This document shows positions 28,123 through 34,571 of a stretch of 34,571 nt of DNA, in pieces. Position 1 is the first letter of the stretch. Each line of letters begins with the position of its first letter. The notes below the pieces were generated by a model. It saw only the letters and a list, made by a program, of their open reading frames with translations. It was not told the origin of the DNA and did not search any database. The stretch covers positions 1 through 34,571 of IMG/VR virus record IMGVR_UViG_3300044678_001927; one strand, written 5' to 3'. A program made the position numbers and the translations under genes. The DNA is from a virus.

Positions 28123-28988
28123 GGAGCGATCATCCCAGCGTCTTTACGCTTTCGCAACCACTCGACCATCGTGTCGGACGTGCTGTCGTATCCGTTGGCC
28201 CACTCGCCGAGGATACGCGTCTCGGATTTCTTGAATGACCAGTCGTTGGTGCCGTCGACGTCGACGTCGAGGCCGTCGGTGCGACGAGACTTCCACGCCG
28301 AGGCGCCCCACAAGAGCGCGCGCGGAATCGCCGCGAGAATCTTCGGCACGTCGCCGTCGCGGATTCGTTGCTCTGGTTGTGTGTCGCCGTCTTGTTGCGC
28401 AAGACGCAACGCAACGCGTGGCGCGAGCATCCCATCCCACGCGCCGTCGACGGTGTTGTCTGTGAGACCGCCGTCGCCGAAGAGGCGGATATCGGGAGAG
28501 AGATCAGACCCGAGACTTGGGATCTTTGCCGCTGGCGTCACGCCGCACATGAACGACGACGAGGCTATGAGCGCCTCACGCACAAGTACGCGAGGTGTCG
28601 CTGCCTTGCTGAGATAGATTGGCCGCGCTTGGTCGAGGTCGGTGACGCAGACGATGAGCGCCATATGCGCATCGCCGAGCTTGGCCGTCTTACCAAGCAC
28701 GCTGTCGACGATCTCTCCGACGGCATCGAGATCAAAGATACCGCCGCGAGGAATGTTGCCGACGCCAGGATTCAGTGCCTTGCCAGTCGAAAGTATCTCG
28801 ACGAGCACGCGGACCATCATCTCGTCGGAGACGTTGAAGGAACGACACGCGGCGACGATAGCGCCAGCGCTTGCGCCGGCCCATCCTCGCACGCGTGCGT
28901 AGCGCGAGACCGCCGACGCTGCGCCAGCGAGATAGGTGATAGCAGGGCCACCACCGCTCACGCTGGCGTAGACGTCGAGGTCACGCAT
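28119..28988 (-). CDS. Patatin-like phospholipase/acylhydrolase
   Basis: A 289-residue protein. All patatin signatures are visible: a Gly-rich oxyanion segment near the start (SGGGPAITYLAGAASAVSRY, residues 11-30), the nucleophile elbow GASAG (Ser40, G-x-S-x-G), and the Ser-Asp dyad's DGG motif (FGDGGLTDN, Asp172). The first 45 residues run VYASVSGGGPAITYLAGAAS, then ARVRGWAGASAGAIVAACRS, the normal strand-oxyanion hole-strand-elbow order. It should cleave acyl esters of phospholipids at the membrane. It has no signal peptide or membrane helix. It is coupled to decoration-like and membrane-anchor genes in the late cassette, so it may help lysis or DNA entry. Alternatives are a virion-borne enzyme or a host-defence effector. 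Confidence 0.85.
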   Translation of the reverse strand: MRDLDVYASVSGGGPAITYLAGAASAVSRYARVRGWAGASAGAIVAACRSFNVSDEMMVRVLVEILSTGKALNPGVGNIPRGGIFDLDAVGEIVDSVLGKTAKLGDAHMALIVCVTDLDQARPIYLSKAATPRVLVREALIASSSFMCGVTPAAKIPSLGSDLSPDIRLFGDGGLTDNTVDGAWDGMLAPRVALRLAQQDGDTQPEQRIRDGDVPKILAAIPRALLWGASAWKSRRTDGLDVDVDGTNDWSFKKSETRILGEWANGYDSTSDTMVEWLRKRKDAGMIAP

Positions 28989-29497
28989 CAGACTTCGCCG
29001 ATCTTGATGAGGTCGATCTCAAGCTCGCGGAACGTGATCGCGTTGCCGTCGGTCTGCACACCGACGCGCAGCTCGACGGTGTCGCCGATAGCCGAGAGGT
29101 CGACGATCGCAAGCGCGACGCCGCAGTTGCCTTGCGCGGCCGTAGAGCCCTCAAGCTTCCGCGCCCTGATGCCGCGAGCTGCAGCGGCGACGCCAGCCTC
29201 ACGGGCGAAGAATTGCACGTTGTGATGCGCCGAGTTTTGGCCTTGCGTGTTGCCCGCCGAAGCGATCGCCAGATAGCGGCCGAGGCCCGCAGGGGTGGCG
29301 ACGGTGAAGACGCCGGTCGCTGCGGCGAAGGTGATGCCGCCGCCCGTGCTGTTTTTCTTCTCGGTGAGGAGAGTTGACGAGAGGACAGCTTGCGGCGTCG
29401 CGGCTGCTGCGACGGTGATGGCAAAGCCGGTGCCGTCGGAGACGTTGACGCTGACAGCGCTGTGATTTCCGCCAGTGTTGAGTGCTGCGAGTGACAT
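28988..29497 (-). CDS. Decoration/fibre-like structural protein, 169 aa
   Basis: AGGAAG lies before ATG 29497. The protein begins MSLAALNTGGNHSAVSVNVS and is rich in beta strands with Gly/Thr/Ala: FAITVAAAATPQAVL, GVFTVATPAGLGRYLAIASA, then LAIVDLSAIGDTVELRVGVQ and FRELEIDLIKIGEV. This jelly-roll-like pattern (GlGrYlaias....v.lrvg) fits C1q/TNF-like head-fibre or decoration proteins. It follows the capsid block and may sit on the head or tail. Its stop overlaps the patatin ATG. Family is not certain; a baseplate domain is possible. Confidence 0.6.
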   Translation of the reverse strand: MSLAALNTGGNHSAVSVNVSDGTGFAITVAAAATPQAVLSSTLLTEKKNSTGGGITFAAATGVFTVATPAGLGRYLAIASAGNTQGQNSAHHNVQFFAREAGVAAAARGIRARKLEGSTAAQGNCGVALAIVDLSAIGDTVELRVGVQTDGNAITFRELEIDLIKIGEV

Positions 29498-29511
29498 GGT
29501 GATTCTTCCTA

Positions 29512-29661
29512 TCAGCCGCGTTCGCGGCGCTCACGGTTGATGCGCTCGGCGCTTTCACGCGCAACCTTGCGCGCTTGCTCCGAGGAGAGAGAAGGGGTTG
29601 TTTGCTTGATGCGCTCGGCCATCTTGTCGACGGCAGAGGGCTTGACGTCTTTGTTAGACAC
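29512..29661 (-). CDS. Small basic protein, 49 aa
   Basis: GTG 29661 overlaps the 29654 gene's end by 8 bases. The sequence MSNKDVKPSAVDKMAERIKQ, then TPSLSSEQARKVARESAERI and NRERRERG is helical and highly charged. It may be a small head or DNA-binding accessory protein. The GTG start has GGTGGCCC just before it; an internal ATG (codon 14) is an alternative. Phage-like arrangement and open frame support it; function unknown. Confidence 0.55.
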   Translation of the reverse strand: MSNKDVKPSAVDKMAERIKQTTPSLSSEQARKVARESAERINRERRERG

Positions 29662-30112
29662 GGGCCACCGCCTTGTTCGTCGACGACGCAACCGACTTGA
29701 CCATCGCTTGGATGCTCTTGGCGACCTCGCCGCCCATCTGTTGCTCGTATTGGTGCTCAGCCAGACGTCGTGTCTCGACGGCTTTGGCGATAAACTGTTC
29801 TCGGGCCTTGGCCCATTTGGCGAGCATGTGTTCAGGGTGCTCTCGTCGGATGACGTCTTCCTCGAAGGCCTGTGCGTCGTCGCCAGCAGGCGGAGCCTCG
29901 TTGGGCGCGAAACGCCAGTCGCCTACGCTTTCGATCAGGAAGACCGGAAGCTGTGCCTCTTTACCGTCGACGACGACGCCGACGCGCTTCGACAACACGC
30001 GTTGCAGCGCTTGCCGTTGCGAGCTTGCCTCGCCTTCCTTGGTGATGCCGCCGTCGACAAATTCGACGATGTGCGGGTCTTTGATGCACTTGAGCTTGAT
30101 GGTTCTTTTCAC
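29654..30112 (-). CDS. Head-cluster protein, 152 aa, unknown
   Basis: The start is set at GTG 30112 (MKRTIKLKCIKDPHIVEFVD), with GAGG 6 bases upstream; longer frames run through the terminator and the capsid gene. The protein has a beta-rich start, a middle YSVGDWRFAPNEAPPAGDDA-like loop region (LIESVGDWRFAPNEAP), and a long C-terminal helix (EHMLAKWAKAREQFIAKAVE, then LAEHQYEQQMGGEVAKSIQA). A head-associated or connector accessory role is possible. It lies just after the capsid terminator, so it depends on read-through. No family recognised. Confidence 0.65.
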   Translation of the reverse strand: MKRTIKLKCIKDPHIVEFVDGGITKEGEASSQRQALQRVLSKRVGVVVDGKEAQLPVFLIESVGDWRFAPNEAPPAGDDAQAFEEDVIRREHPEHMLAKWAKAREQFIAKAVETRRLAEHQYEQQMGGEVAKSIQAMVKSVASSTNKAVARV

Positions 30113-30134
30113 GAAGCGCCTCAGTTGGAGGGAT

Positions 30135-30173
30135 AGACAGACAAAGGAGGGGCCTCGTCGTGAGGCCCCTCCT
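30135..30173 (-). terminator. Leftward terminator after the major capsid gene
   Basis: AGGAGGGGCCTC (30173-30162), ACGAC, GAGGCCCCTCCT (30156-30145) form a 12-bp stem on the leftward strand, followed by TTTGTCTGTC. It lies 7 bases after the capsid stop and would favour high capsid and scaffold output relative to the following genes. Confidence 0.8.
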
Positions 30174-30179
30174 ACGCGC

Positions 30180-31172
30180 TCAGGTCGCGCGGTAGACGAG
30201 ACGGACGCCGTGCTCGTCGGTGTGCTCAGCAAGGCCCCAGCACCAACGGCCGACGGCGAGCAAGGTGTCGTCGCTGAGGTCGTACGAGAAGCCCAGCGAC
30301 GGCTCGTAACGCTCCACCATCTCGGCGAATCCGCGCACGCTGCCTGGGGCGCCGGTCTCGCCACGGCCGGCGACGATGAGCGCACCGACGCGGTCAACGC
30401 CAGCGTTTGCCGTCGCCATGACCGAGCGGTTGGCCGCGTAGATCGGGACGCCAGCGAACGAGCCGCGAAAGCCGTTGCGCGAGGCGTCGGGTCGGTGATT
30501 GAAGAACGACACGTCACCGCTTCCGCCACCGCCGAAGATTGCCGACAGCGAGGCACCGGTGCCGCCAGCGGCGAGGGTGCGGAGGTGGCTCAGGCCCACT
30601 TCGTCGATGACGAAGAGCGCATCTTCAGACTCGACGTTGTTGTCGAAGAGCTTCAACATCGCGTCGATCATCGTGGCGAACGACAACGTGGTGTTGGTCG
30701 TGCCGGACGACTCCGAGAGACCGGGGAACAACGCGAGCCCATCGGTCTCGGCGCGGAGATAGTGAGACTGGAGGATCTCCATCATCGCGTCACGAACGAG
30801 CGGGAGAGCAGCGGCGTTGCCACCTTCGATCGACGCGATCACCTGGCTGCGAGGCACGCCAGGCAGCGCGAGCTCGACGGCGTCAGCCGAGAGCTGCACG
30901 CCCTGCACCTTGGTCGTCGGCGTGATCGAGATATTCGCCGCGACGCCGAGAGCAGGCGGGTTGCTGTAGGCAACACCCTCGGTGTCGTCGACAGCAGCGG
31001 CGATCGCATTTTTCTTTCGGATGCGGCGGACCTTCGTCGCACGGCCCGAGATGTCGGCCATGTTGAGGAAGGGCAGCAGCACGTACTTGCCGCGCAACGG
31101 GTCGAGGGCGATTTGGCTCATGACCTCGGTCAAGATCCAATTGGCAACGGTCGTAGAGGTAGAGACGGGCAT
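30180..31172 (-). CDS. Major capsid protein (HK97-fold)
   Basis: A 330-residue protein, AGGTGA before ATG 31172. It starts MPVSTSTTVANWILTEVMSQ and shows features of HK97-type capsids: an N-arm with LRGKYVLLPFLNMADISGRA, an E-loop-like basic stretch (KVRRIRKKNAIAAAVDDTEG), a P-domain spine helix (LVRDAMMEILQSHYLRAETD) and an A-domain with FVIDEVGLSHLRTL, then GSFAGVPIYAANRSV, GALIVAGRG and LAVGRWCWGLAEHTDEHGVR. A strong terminator follows, and a scaffold-like gene precedes it. Length is normal. The fold is inferred from these patterns plus context. Confidence 0.85.
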   Translation of the reverse strand: MPVSTSTTVANWILTEVMSQIALDPLRGKYVLLPFLNMADISGRATKVRRIRKKNAIAAAVDDTEGVAYSNPPALGVAANISITPTTKVQGVQLSADAVELALPGVPRSQVIASIEGGNAAALPLVRDAMMEILQSHYLRAETDGLALFPGLSESSGTTNTTLSFATMIDAMLKLFDNNVESEDALFVIDEVGLSHLRTLAAGGTGASLSAIFGGGGSGDVSFFNHRPDASRNGFRGSFAGVPIYAANRSVMATANAGVDRVGALIVAGRGETGAPGSVRGFAEMVERYEPSLGFSYDLSDDTLLAVGRWCWGLAEHTDEHGVRLVYRAT

Positions 31173-31198
31173 GGGTCACCTATTGCGGCATGCGCCGC

Positions 31199-31858
31199 TC
31201 AAGCGTTGGGCGCCTTGGTCGACGACGATGCGAATCGTCCTACGCCAAGGGATTGAGAGCCGCCGCGTGCAGCGAGGACTCGGTTGAAGAATGCGGCGAC
31301 GGCGCCGGGGTCGCGTTTCTTGATTTCTGCCAGTTTCGCACCGCTCTTGTCCGCAAGCGCCGTCTCGATATCGAGCGCGGACACCGGCGACGGTGCGCCC
31401 ATCGACGGCGGTTGGCCCTTGATGGGCGTCGTCGTCGACGACGTGGCGCGAAACGCGGCGAGCACCTTGCGCTTCGCCTCGATGTCGACAGCGCTGGCAT
31501 AGAGGTCGCGCACGGCCTCGGGCAATGCCGCGGCCTCGCCGTCGAGGCGCTTGGCTTCCTCGGCTTCGTAGCTGCGCCACTTGGCCGCGAGAGGCTCGCT
31601 GGCCTCGAGCTCCGCCAGGCGCGATTTCGCCTGCTCGAGCGCCTTGGCAAGCTCGCCCGCTTTCTCGGCGTCTTCTTGCGCCCGCTTCCGCGCCTCCCTG
31701 TCAAGTTTTTTCGCTTCGGCCGCCTCGGCCTTGAGGGCCGCCAGCTCGGCCGCGGCGGCCTTGAGCGCGTCGATGTCCACGACGTCAGGAGAAGATGCAG
31801 CAGAGCCCGCTACAGGCTCTTGAGAAGGGGTTTGCGCGCCATCGGCGGGGGTTGTCAT
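31199..31858 (-). CDS. Capsid scaffolding protein, probable
   Basis: A 219-residue protein immediately upstream of the capsid gene. It begins with an Ala/Pro/Ser linker (MTTPADGAQTPSQEPVAGSA), then a long Ala/Glu/Lys coiled coil (LKAEAAEAKKLDREARKRAQ, EKAGELAKALEQAKSRLAEL), an acidic middle and a C-terminal end ADKSGAKLAEIKKRDPGAVA. High charge, high Ala and coiled coil are standard for scaffolds, which guide capsid assembly and are removed later. No protease motif is visible. The ATG at 31858 lies 13 bases from the palindrome at 31871-31886; no good ribosome-binding site is seen, so the element may set its expression. Confidence 0.72.
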   Translation of the reverse strand: MTTPADGAQTPSQEPVAGSAASSPDVVDIDALKAAAAELAALKAEAAEAKKLDREARKRAQEDAEKAGELAKALEQAKSRLAELEASEPLAAKWRSYEAEEAKRLDGEAAALPEAVRDLYASAVDIEAKRKVLAAFRATSSTTTPIKGQPPSMGAPSPVSALDIETALADKSGAKLAEIKKRDPGAVAAFFNRVLAARGGSQSLGVGRFASSSTKAPNA

Positions 31859-31870
31859 GCAGCCAGTCTA

Positions 31871-31923
31871 CTGCACTCTGTTGCAGACCCGCAAGATCCG
31901 ACTGCACTCTTTTGCACTTGACA
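31871..31923. promoter_or_regulatory. Operator-like elements, copies B and C, upstream of scaffold gene
   Basis: Copy C: CTGCA-CTCTGT-TGCAG (31871-31886), a perfect palindrome. Copy B: CTGCA-CTCTTT-TGCAC (31902-31917) followed by TTGACA (31918-31923), matching copy A at 8214-8235 at 20 of 22 positions. The two copies start 31 bases apart, close to three helical turns. Leftward, TAGACT (31870-31865) could be a -10 box with TTGCGG upstream at 18 bases, so copy C may lie inside a promoter. Confidence 0.6.
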
Positions 31924-31924
31924 G

Positions 31925-32569
31925 CTAGTGCGAGCGCCGGGCGATCTGGTTGAGGCTTGCCCGGTCAATGCGGGCTGAGCTGCCGGTCAAGGCGGTGCAC
32001 TCGAACTCGATGCGGACAGAATTGAGCCCTGGAACGACGTCGGCGAACGTCACGCTGTCGCCGATCGTGCCGGTGCCTGTCGTCGTCACCGACGCAAAGC
32101 GAGAGACCTCGCCCGAGTAGACACGCACCTCCACCGTGCAGCTACCGCCGCCGACGCATGTGACACGACCGCGAAAGTAGGCCCGCGAGTAGGGCACTTT
32201 TGGTGCGACATAGTGCGGCCGGTTGAAGAATTCCGCGAACACAGTCGCGACTTGCCCAACGGCGGTGAGCGATGCGATGGCGACCTGCCCGGCGATGTTT
32301 CCGTCGATGGCGTGCTCGTAAATCCACATTGGATGCAGATGCGCATCGCCCCACGGTGGACCGCTTCGGTCGACGCCGAGCTGACCTTGCGGATTGAGCG
32401 GCGTGCCGACGTCGCCATCGAAGCCTGCACCGTCGCCGCGCAGAAGCTCGAGGAGATAGCGCGGCCGGCCAGCGAGCGACGTCGCCAGACGTCGGGAGAC
32501 AGCAGGCGCCCACGACGTCGCCTCGTCGTCTGTGAGCGGCTCAGATGAGACGATTCGAGTGATGGGCAT
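31925..32569 (-). CDS. Structural protein of tail-tip region, 214 aa
   Basis: Starts MPITRIVSSEPLTDDEATSW and has a strongly beta-like C-terminal half (FRGRVTCVGGGSCTVEVRVY, GTIGDSVTFADVVPGLNSVR). The first 50 residues include RRLATSLAGRPRYLLELLRG, an attachment-like helix. Its stop lies just before operator copy B. It follows the tail-surface gene with a 6-base gap, so it is probably a tail or host-range component. No enzyme motif and no membrane helix. It could also be a portal-proximal head protein, as it precedes the scaffold. Confidence 0.6.
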   Translation of the reverse strand: MPITRIVSSEPLTDDEATSWAPAVSRRLATSLAGRPRYLLELLRGDGAGFDGDVGTPLNPQGQLGVDRSGPPWGDAHLHPMWIYEHAIDGNIAGQVAIASLTAVGQVATVFAEFFNRPHYVAPKVPYSRAYFRGRVTCVGGGSCTVEVRVYSGEVSRFASVTTTGTGTIGDSVTFADVVPGLNSVRIEFECTALTGSSARIDRASLNQIARRSH

Positions 32570-32575
32570 AGAACC

Positions 32576-33874
32576 TCATGGGTCAAAGTAGAGGCAGACA
32601 CCGAGCATCTGAGCGTGCTTGATCGTGCCGCTGCCCGTCGTGTGTCTGATTCTCACGTCGACGAGATTTGAGACGCCAGCGGTGAACGGGATTCCTGTTA
32701 CGGTGGCGGTCCAATACTTAGACGCACCCAATTGCGTCGGCGCAAATTGGCCAGAGGCTGATCCGCTGACGTTGACGTCAAACCGCCAGTCAGCCATGCT
32801 ATCGCCTGTCGAAGCTTGGAATAGCACTGTGCATTTGAGATCCGACGTCGACGTCCTGAAATTCGGCATGAACATGTTGAGCCCGCAAAACGACGCTGGC
32901 GTTGTTGAGTGAGAGACCGGATAGCGAATCCATCCTTGCATGTCGGACGCGCTGGGGTTTTTTGCTCCGGTGATGGCTGCGCTCGCGCCGAGCGCGGCGA
33001 CCGTCATCGGGAATTCGAGCAACGCCTCGTTGGCCCATGTTGACCGATTATTGCTTACCGTCGACGTGCCCTGGTAGGCGTTGTTCCCCGGTATCCTTGA
33101 CCCTGTGACATATTCCCAAAGCGCGTTCAGTTTGCGGTTGAGCCTTGACGTCACATAGGCAGACAACCCCATGGTGTATGCTGTGACTTCCTCGTCGTAA
33201 AATTCTATGTTGTTCGCGACGCTGTACGTCGAAAGCGCATTGTATGGACTGCCGACTAGCGTCGAGCCGTCGACAAAGAGGCCGTTCGTCGAGCCTGCGC
33301 TTGGTCTCGCATTGTCGAGAGACCAAGAAAAGAACCTGTCATTTGTGTCTGTGCATCTGCGCTTAACGAATACGTAGTAAATTCCTGCCGTGTAGATTGT
33401 AAAGTTCCACTTTACGACAAATACTCTATTGATAGGAATTAGCGTCCCATCGCCGCGCACTGGCGGTTCCTCTACTTCACCTCGAAGCGGAACGCTAAGA
33501 ATTGCAAAAGTTGAGTCTCTGACCTCTAGCGTCATGTCATCGGCCCCGCCCGGCGTCACTGACATGCGAAGCGAATAGGTGTCAGTTTCTCCAGCTCGGA
33601 CGAACACCGGAACAGCTAGAATGTAATAATCACCAGCCGACGTTGCTGACACATCTCTATTGATCGCCTGCGCCGCGAGCGGCATGCGCAGCGGACAGCC
33701 AAGAGGCGCACCACTGTGATCAATCGCCGTCGTCGAATTGGCCCCGGTGATCAAATCATGCGCGAGCGCGGTATCACCGACGGCAGCACGCAGCCATCGC
33801 GCATAGATGGGCGCATCTGGGGCAACGTCGCGAGGCGTAACACCGACGGGGTTGGTTGAGCGAACGCGAGCCAT
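32576..33874 (-). CDS. Tail surface / receptor-binding-like protein, 432 aa
   Basis: ATG 33874 overlaps the previous stop (TGATG); a start 9 bases further up is possible but would lie inside it. The sequence MARVRSTNPVGVTPRDVAPD leads to beta-rich domains with many Tyr, Trp and Thr (YYILAVPVFVRAGETDTYSL, then VFVVKWNFTIYTAGIYYVFV). Two similar sandwich halves may exist, the second around WANEALLEFPMTVAALGASA and FDVNVSGSASGQFAPTQLGA. The gene is AT-richer than capsid genes, a mark of exchangeable host-range proteins. No catalytic motif. Role is inferred from location and composition. Confidence 0.6.
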   Translation of the reverse strand: MARVRSTNPVGVTPRDVAPDAPIYARWLRAAVGDTALAHDLITGANSTTAIDHSGAPLGCPLRMPLAAQAINRDVSATSAGDYYILAVPVFVRAGETDTYSLRMSVTPGGADDMTLEVRDSTFAILSVPLRGEVEEPPVRGDGTLIPINRVFVVKWNFTIYTAGIYYVFVKRRCTDTNDRFFSWSLDNARPSAGSTNGLFVDGSTLVGSPYNALSTYSVANNIEFYDEEVTAYTMGLSAYVTSRLNRKLNALWEYVTGSRIPGNNAYQGTSTVSNNRSTWANEALLEFPMTVAALGASAAITGAKNPSASDMQGWIRYPVSHSTTPASFCGLNMFMPNFRTSTSDLKCTVLFQASTGDSMADWRFDVNVSGSASGQFAPTQLGASKYWTATVTGIPFTAGVSNLVDVRIRHTTGSGTIKHAQMLGVCLYFDP

Positions 33875-34571
33875 CAGACCCACCTATTGTTGGGATAAAA
33901 CACATCGCTGTCTTGAATCTCGGCGCCCTCGACTGCCTGATAACCGCTAGCCGACGTGCCGATACCACTGTTGCTAGGATGCAGCGTCACCCGGTCGCCT
34001 GCCGCAAGCGTCCACCCGTCGGCAATGACTGTCGGCACCGAGCTAAGGGTGAGTTGTGTGCCGCTTGGGATCGCAGTCACATCCGCACCCCATGGTGCGC
34101 CAGCGCCGCCGCCCTGTGATGTGTCGACGATCTGAACATTGGCTCCGACCCAAAAATGGTCGGACGGCGCGGCCAGCGGGTTTTCGACCGTACTTGAGTT
34201 CAGAGTTATTATGTTGCCCACGGGAGCGCCTGAGAGCGTCGCTGACGGGCAAATGTGGAGCCTCCGCTCGAGGAGTTCGATCCGCACGTCGACGCGTGCT
34301 TGGTCGTATCTGGGGCGTCGTGAGATGATGCGCCCTGAGAGGCCGGCGATGGTTCCGCCGCGGAGGTCTGGCACGGCAAACCCGTTGGGCAGGTCGGTAC
34401 CAAACGTCACGAAGTCTCCGACGCGCAGCCCAAGGTGCTCGTGCGACAACGACAACGAGACGATGCGGCGTCCTGATTGTGTGGGTCGGATGAGCGACTG
34501 GACAAATGGGATCATTTCGTCCGGTGTCATCGACACTGGGTTTTGCCACGGCGCTCGCGAAACGTTGCGAG
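33874..34571 (-). CDS. Tail-tip / distal tail protein, C-terminal part (runs off right edge)
   Basis: The frame is open through the right edge; in-frame residues upstream of the first internal GTG are coding-like (RNVSRAPWQNPVSMTPDEMI), so the start is outside. The visible 231 residues have a beta-rich plan (LSLSHEHLGLRVGDFVTFGT, then LRGGTIAGLSGRIISRRPRY) with Gly-rich turns, ending GYQAVEGAEIQDSDVFYPNN. The segment 'v..GD.V.f....pnG.av.DlrgGt..g..GrIisr' is typical of siphovirus tail-tip proteins that cap the tube. It should lie downstream of the tape measure in the complete genome. Confidence 0.65.
   Translation of the reverse strand, partial: RNVSRAPWQNPVSMTPDEMIPFVQSLIRPTQSGRRIVSLSLSHEHLGLRVGDFVTFGTDLPNGFAVPDLRGGTIAGLSGRIISRRPRYDQARVDVRIELLERRLHICPSATLSGAPVGNIITLNSSTVENPLAAPSDHFWVGANVQIVDTSQGGGAGAPWGADVTAIPSGTQLTLSSVPTVIADGWTLAAGDRVTLHPSNSGIGTSASGYQAVEGAEIQDSDVFYPNNRWV

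Noticed and set aside
29673-31256. Rightward open frame (527 codons) opposite capsid and its downstream gene
   Set aside because: Antisense to the major capsid gene, crosses the terminator at 30145-30173, and its product has no plausible domain.
1-34571. tRNA genes, integrase, attachment sites, insertion sequences
   Set aside because: Searched by eye for tRNA T-loop words, integrase catalytic motifs and transposase or terminal inverted repeats; none found that I could support.
34537-34571. Direct circular join of window ends
   Set aside because: Continuing the tape measure from position 1 into 34571 enters a low-complexity shadow frame, so missing sequence is more likely than a closed circle.

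Overview
The window is about 34.6 kb of a GC-rich, tightly packed tailed-phage genome, very probably a siphovirus: it encodes a tape measure protein, a tail tube protein and tail assembly chaperones, and I see no sheath, baseplate wedge or tRNA genes. There is no recognisable integrase, excisionase or plasmid partition gene, so lifestyle is undecided. GC-rich codons, heavy use of GAC/GTC (GACGTC and GTCGAC recur throughout) and a small myxobacterial-looking lipoprotein suggest a GC-rich host, possibly Myxococcota or another proteobacterial lineage; this is a weak inference.

Layout. (1) 1-13476, all leftward except one small gene: read in transcription order, small and large terminase, a small unknown gene, portal, SPP1 gp7-like head protein, gp10-like joining protein, head-tail connector, tail terminator, tail tube, a run of tail or appendage proteins (including a beta-rich propeller-like protein and a repeat protein), a lambda G/GT-like chaperone pair with a canonical -1 slippery heptamer, and the tape measure protein, which runs off the left edge. 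(2) 13477-13817: a control region with a leftward terminator, ten GATC sites, tandem 12-mers, inverted repeats and a rightward sigma70-type promoter. (3) 13818-15131: a short rightward operon of small genes including a lipoprotein and a zinc-ribbon protein, closed by a terminator. (4) 15370-20152, leftward: a small conserved phage gene behind a promoter-terminator leader, then Prim-Pol/DUF3987 primase-helicase and a DEAH helicase. (5) 20226-26977, rightward: Sak4-like recombinase, DUF669 ssDNA-binding protein, HTH protein, RusA-like resolvase, PolB-like 3'-5' exonuclease, DNA methyltransferase and many small accessory genes. (6) 26938-34571, leftward: tail-tip genes at the right edge, then scaffold, major capsid protein, decoration-like protein, a patatin-like phospholipase, holin-like membrane proteins and a C39-like endolysin.

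The two leftward blocks face each other across the window edges, so the rest of the tape measure and tail-tip genes probably lie outside; simply joining the two ends does not continue the tape measure in a sensible frame, so the window is not a complete circle. The capsid and scaffold genes lie beyond the tail genes and beside lysis genes, away from portal and terminase, which is an unusual order.

Regulation looks rich for a phage of this size: fully overlapping divergent promoters built on a perfect palindrome (20175-20208), a palindrome-plus-TTGACA element repeated before virion genes at two distant places, terminators placed directly upstream of genes (terminase and the 15666 gene), and a programmed frameshift. 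The strongest candidates for a second look are the frameshift, the phage patatin, the repeated operator-like element and the two palindromic control regions.
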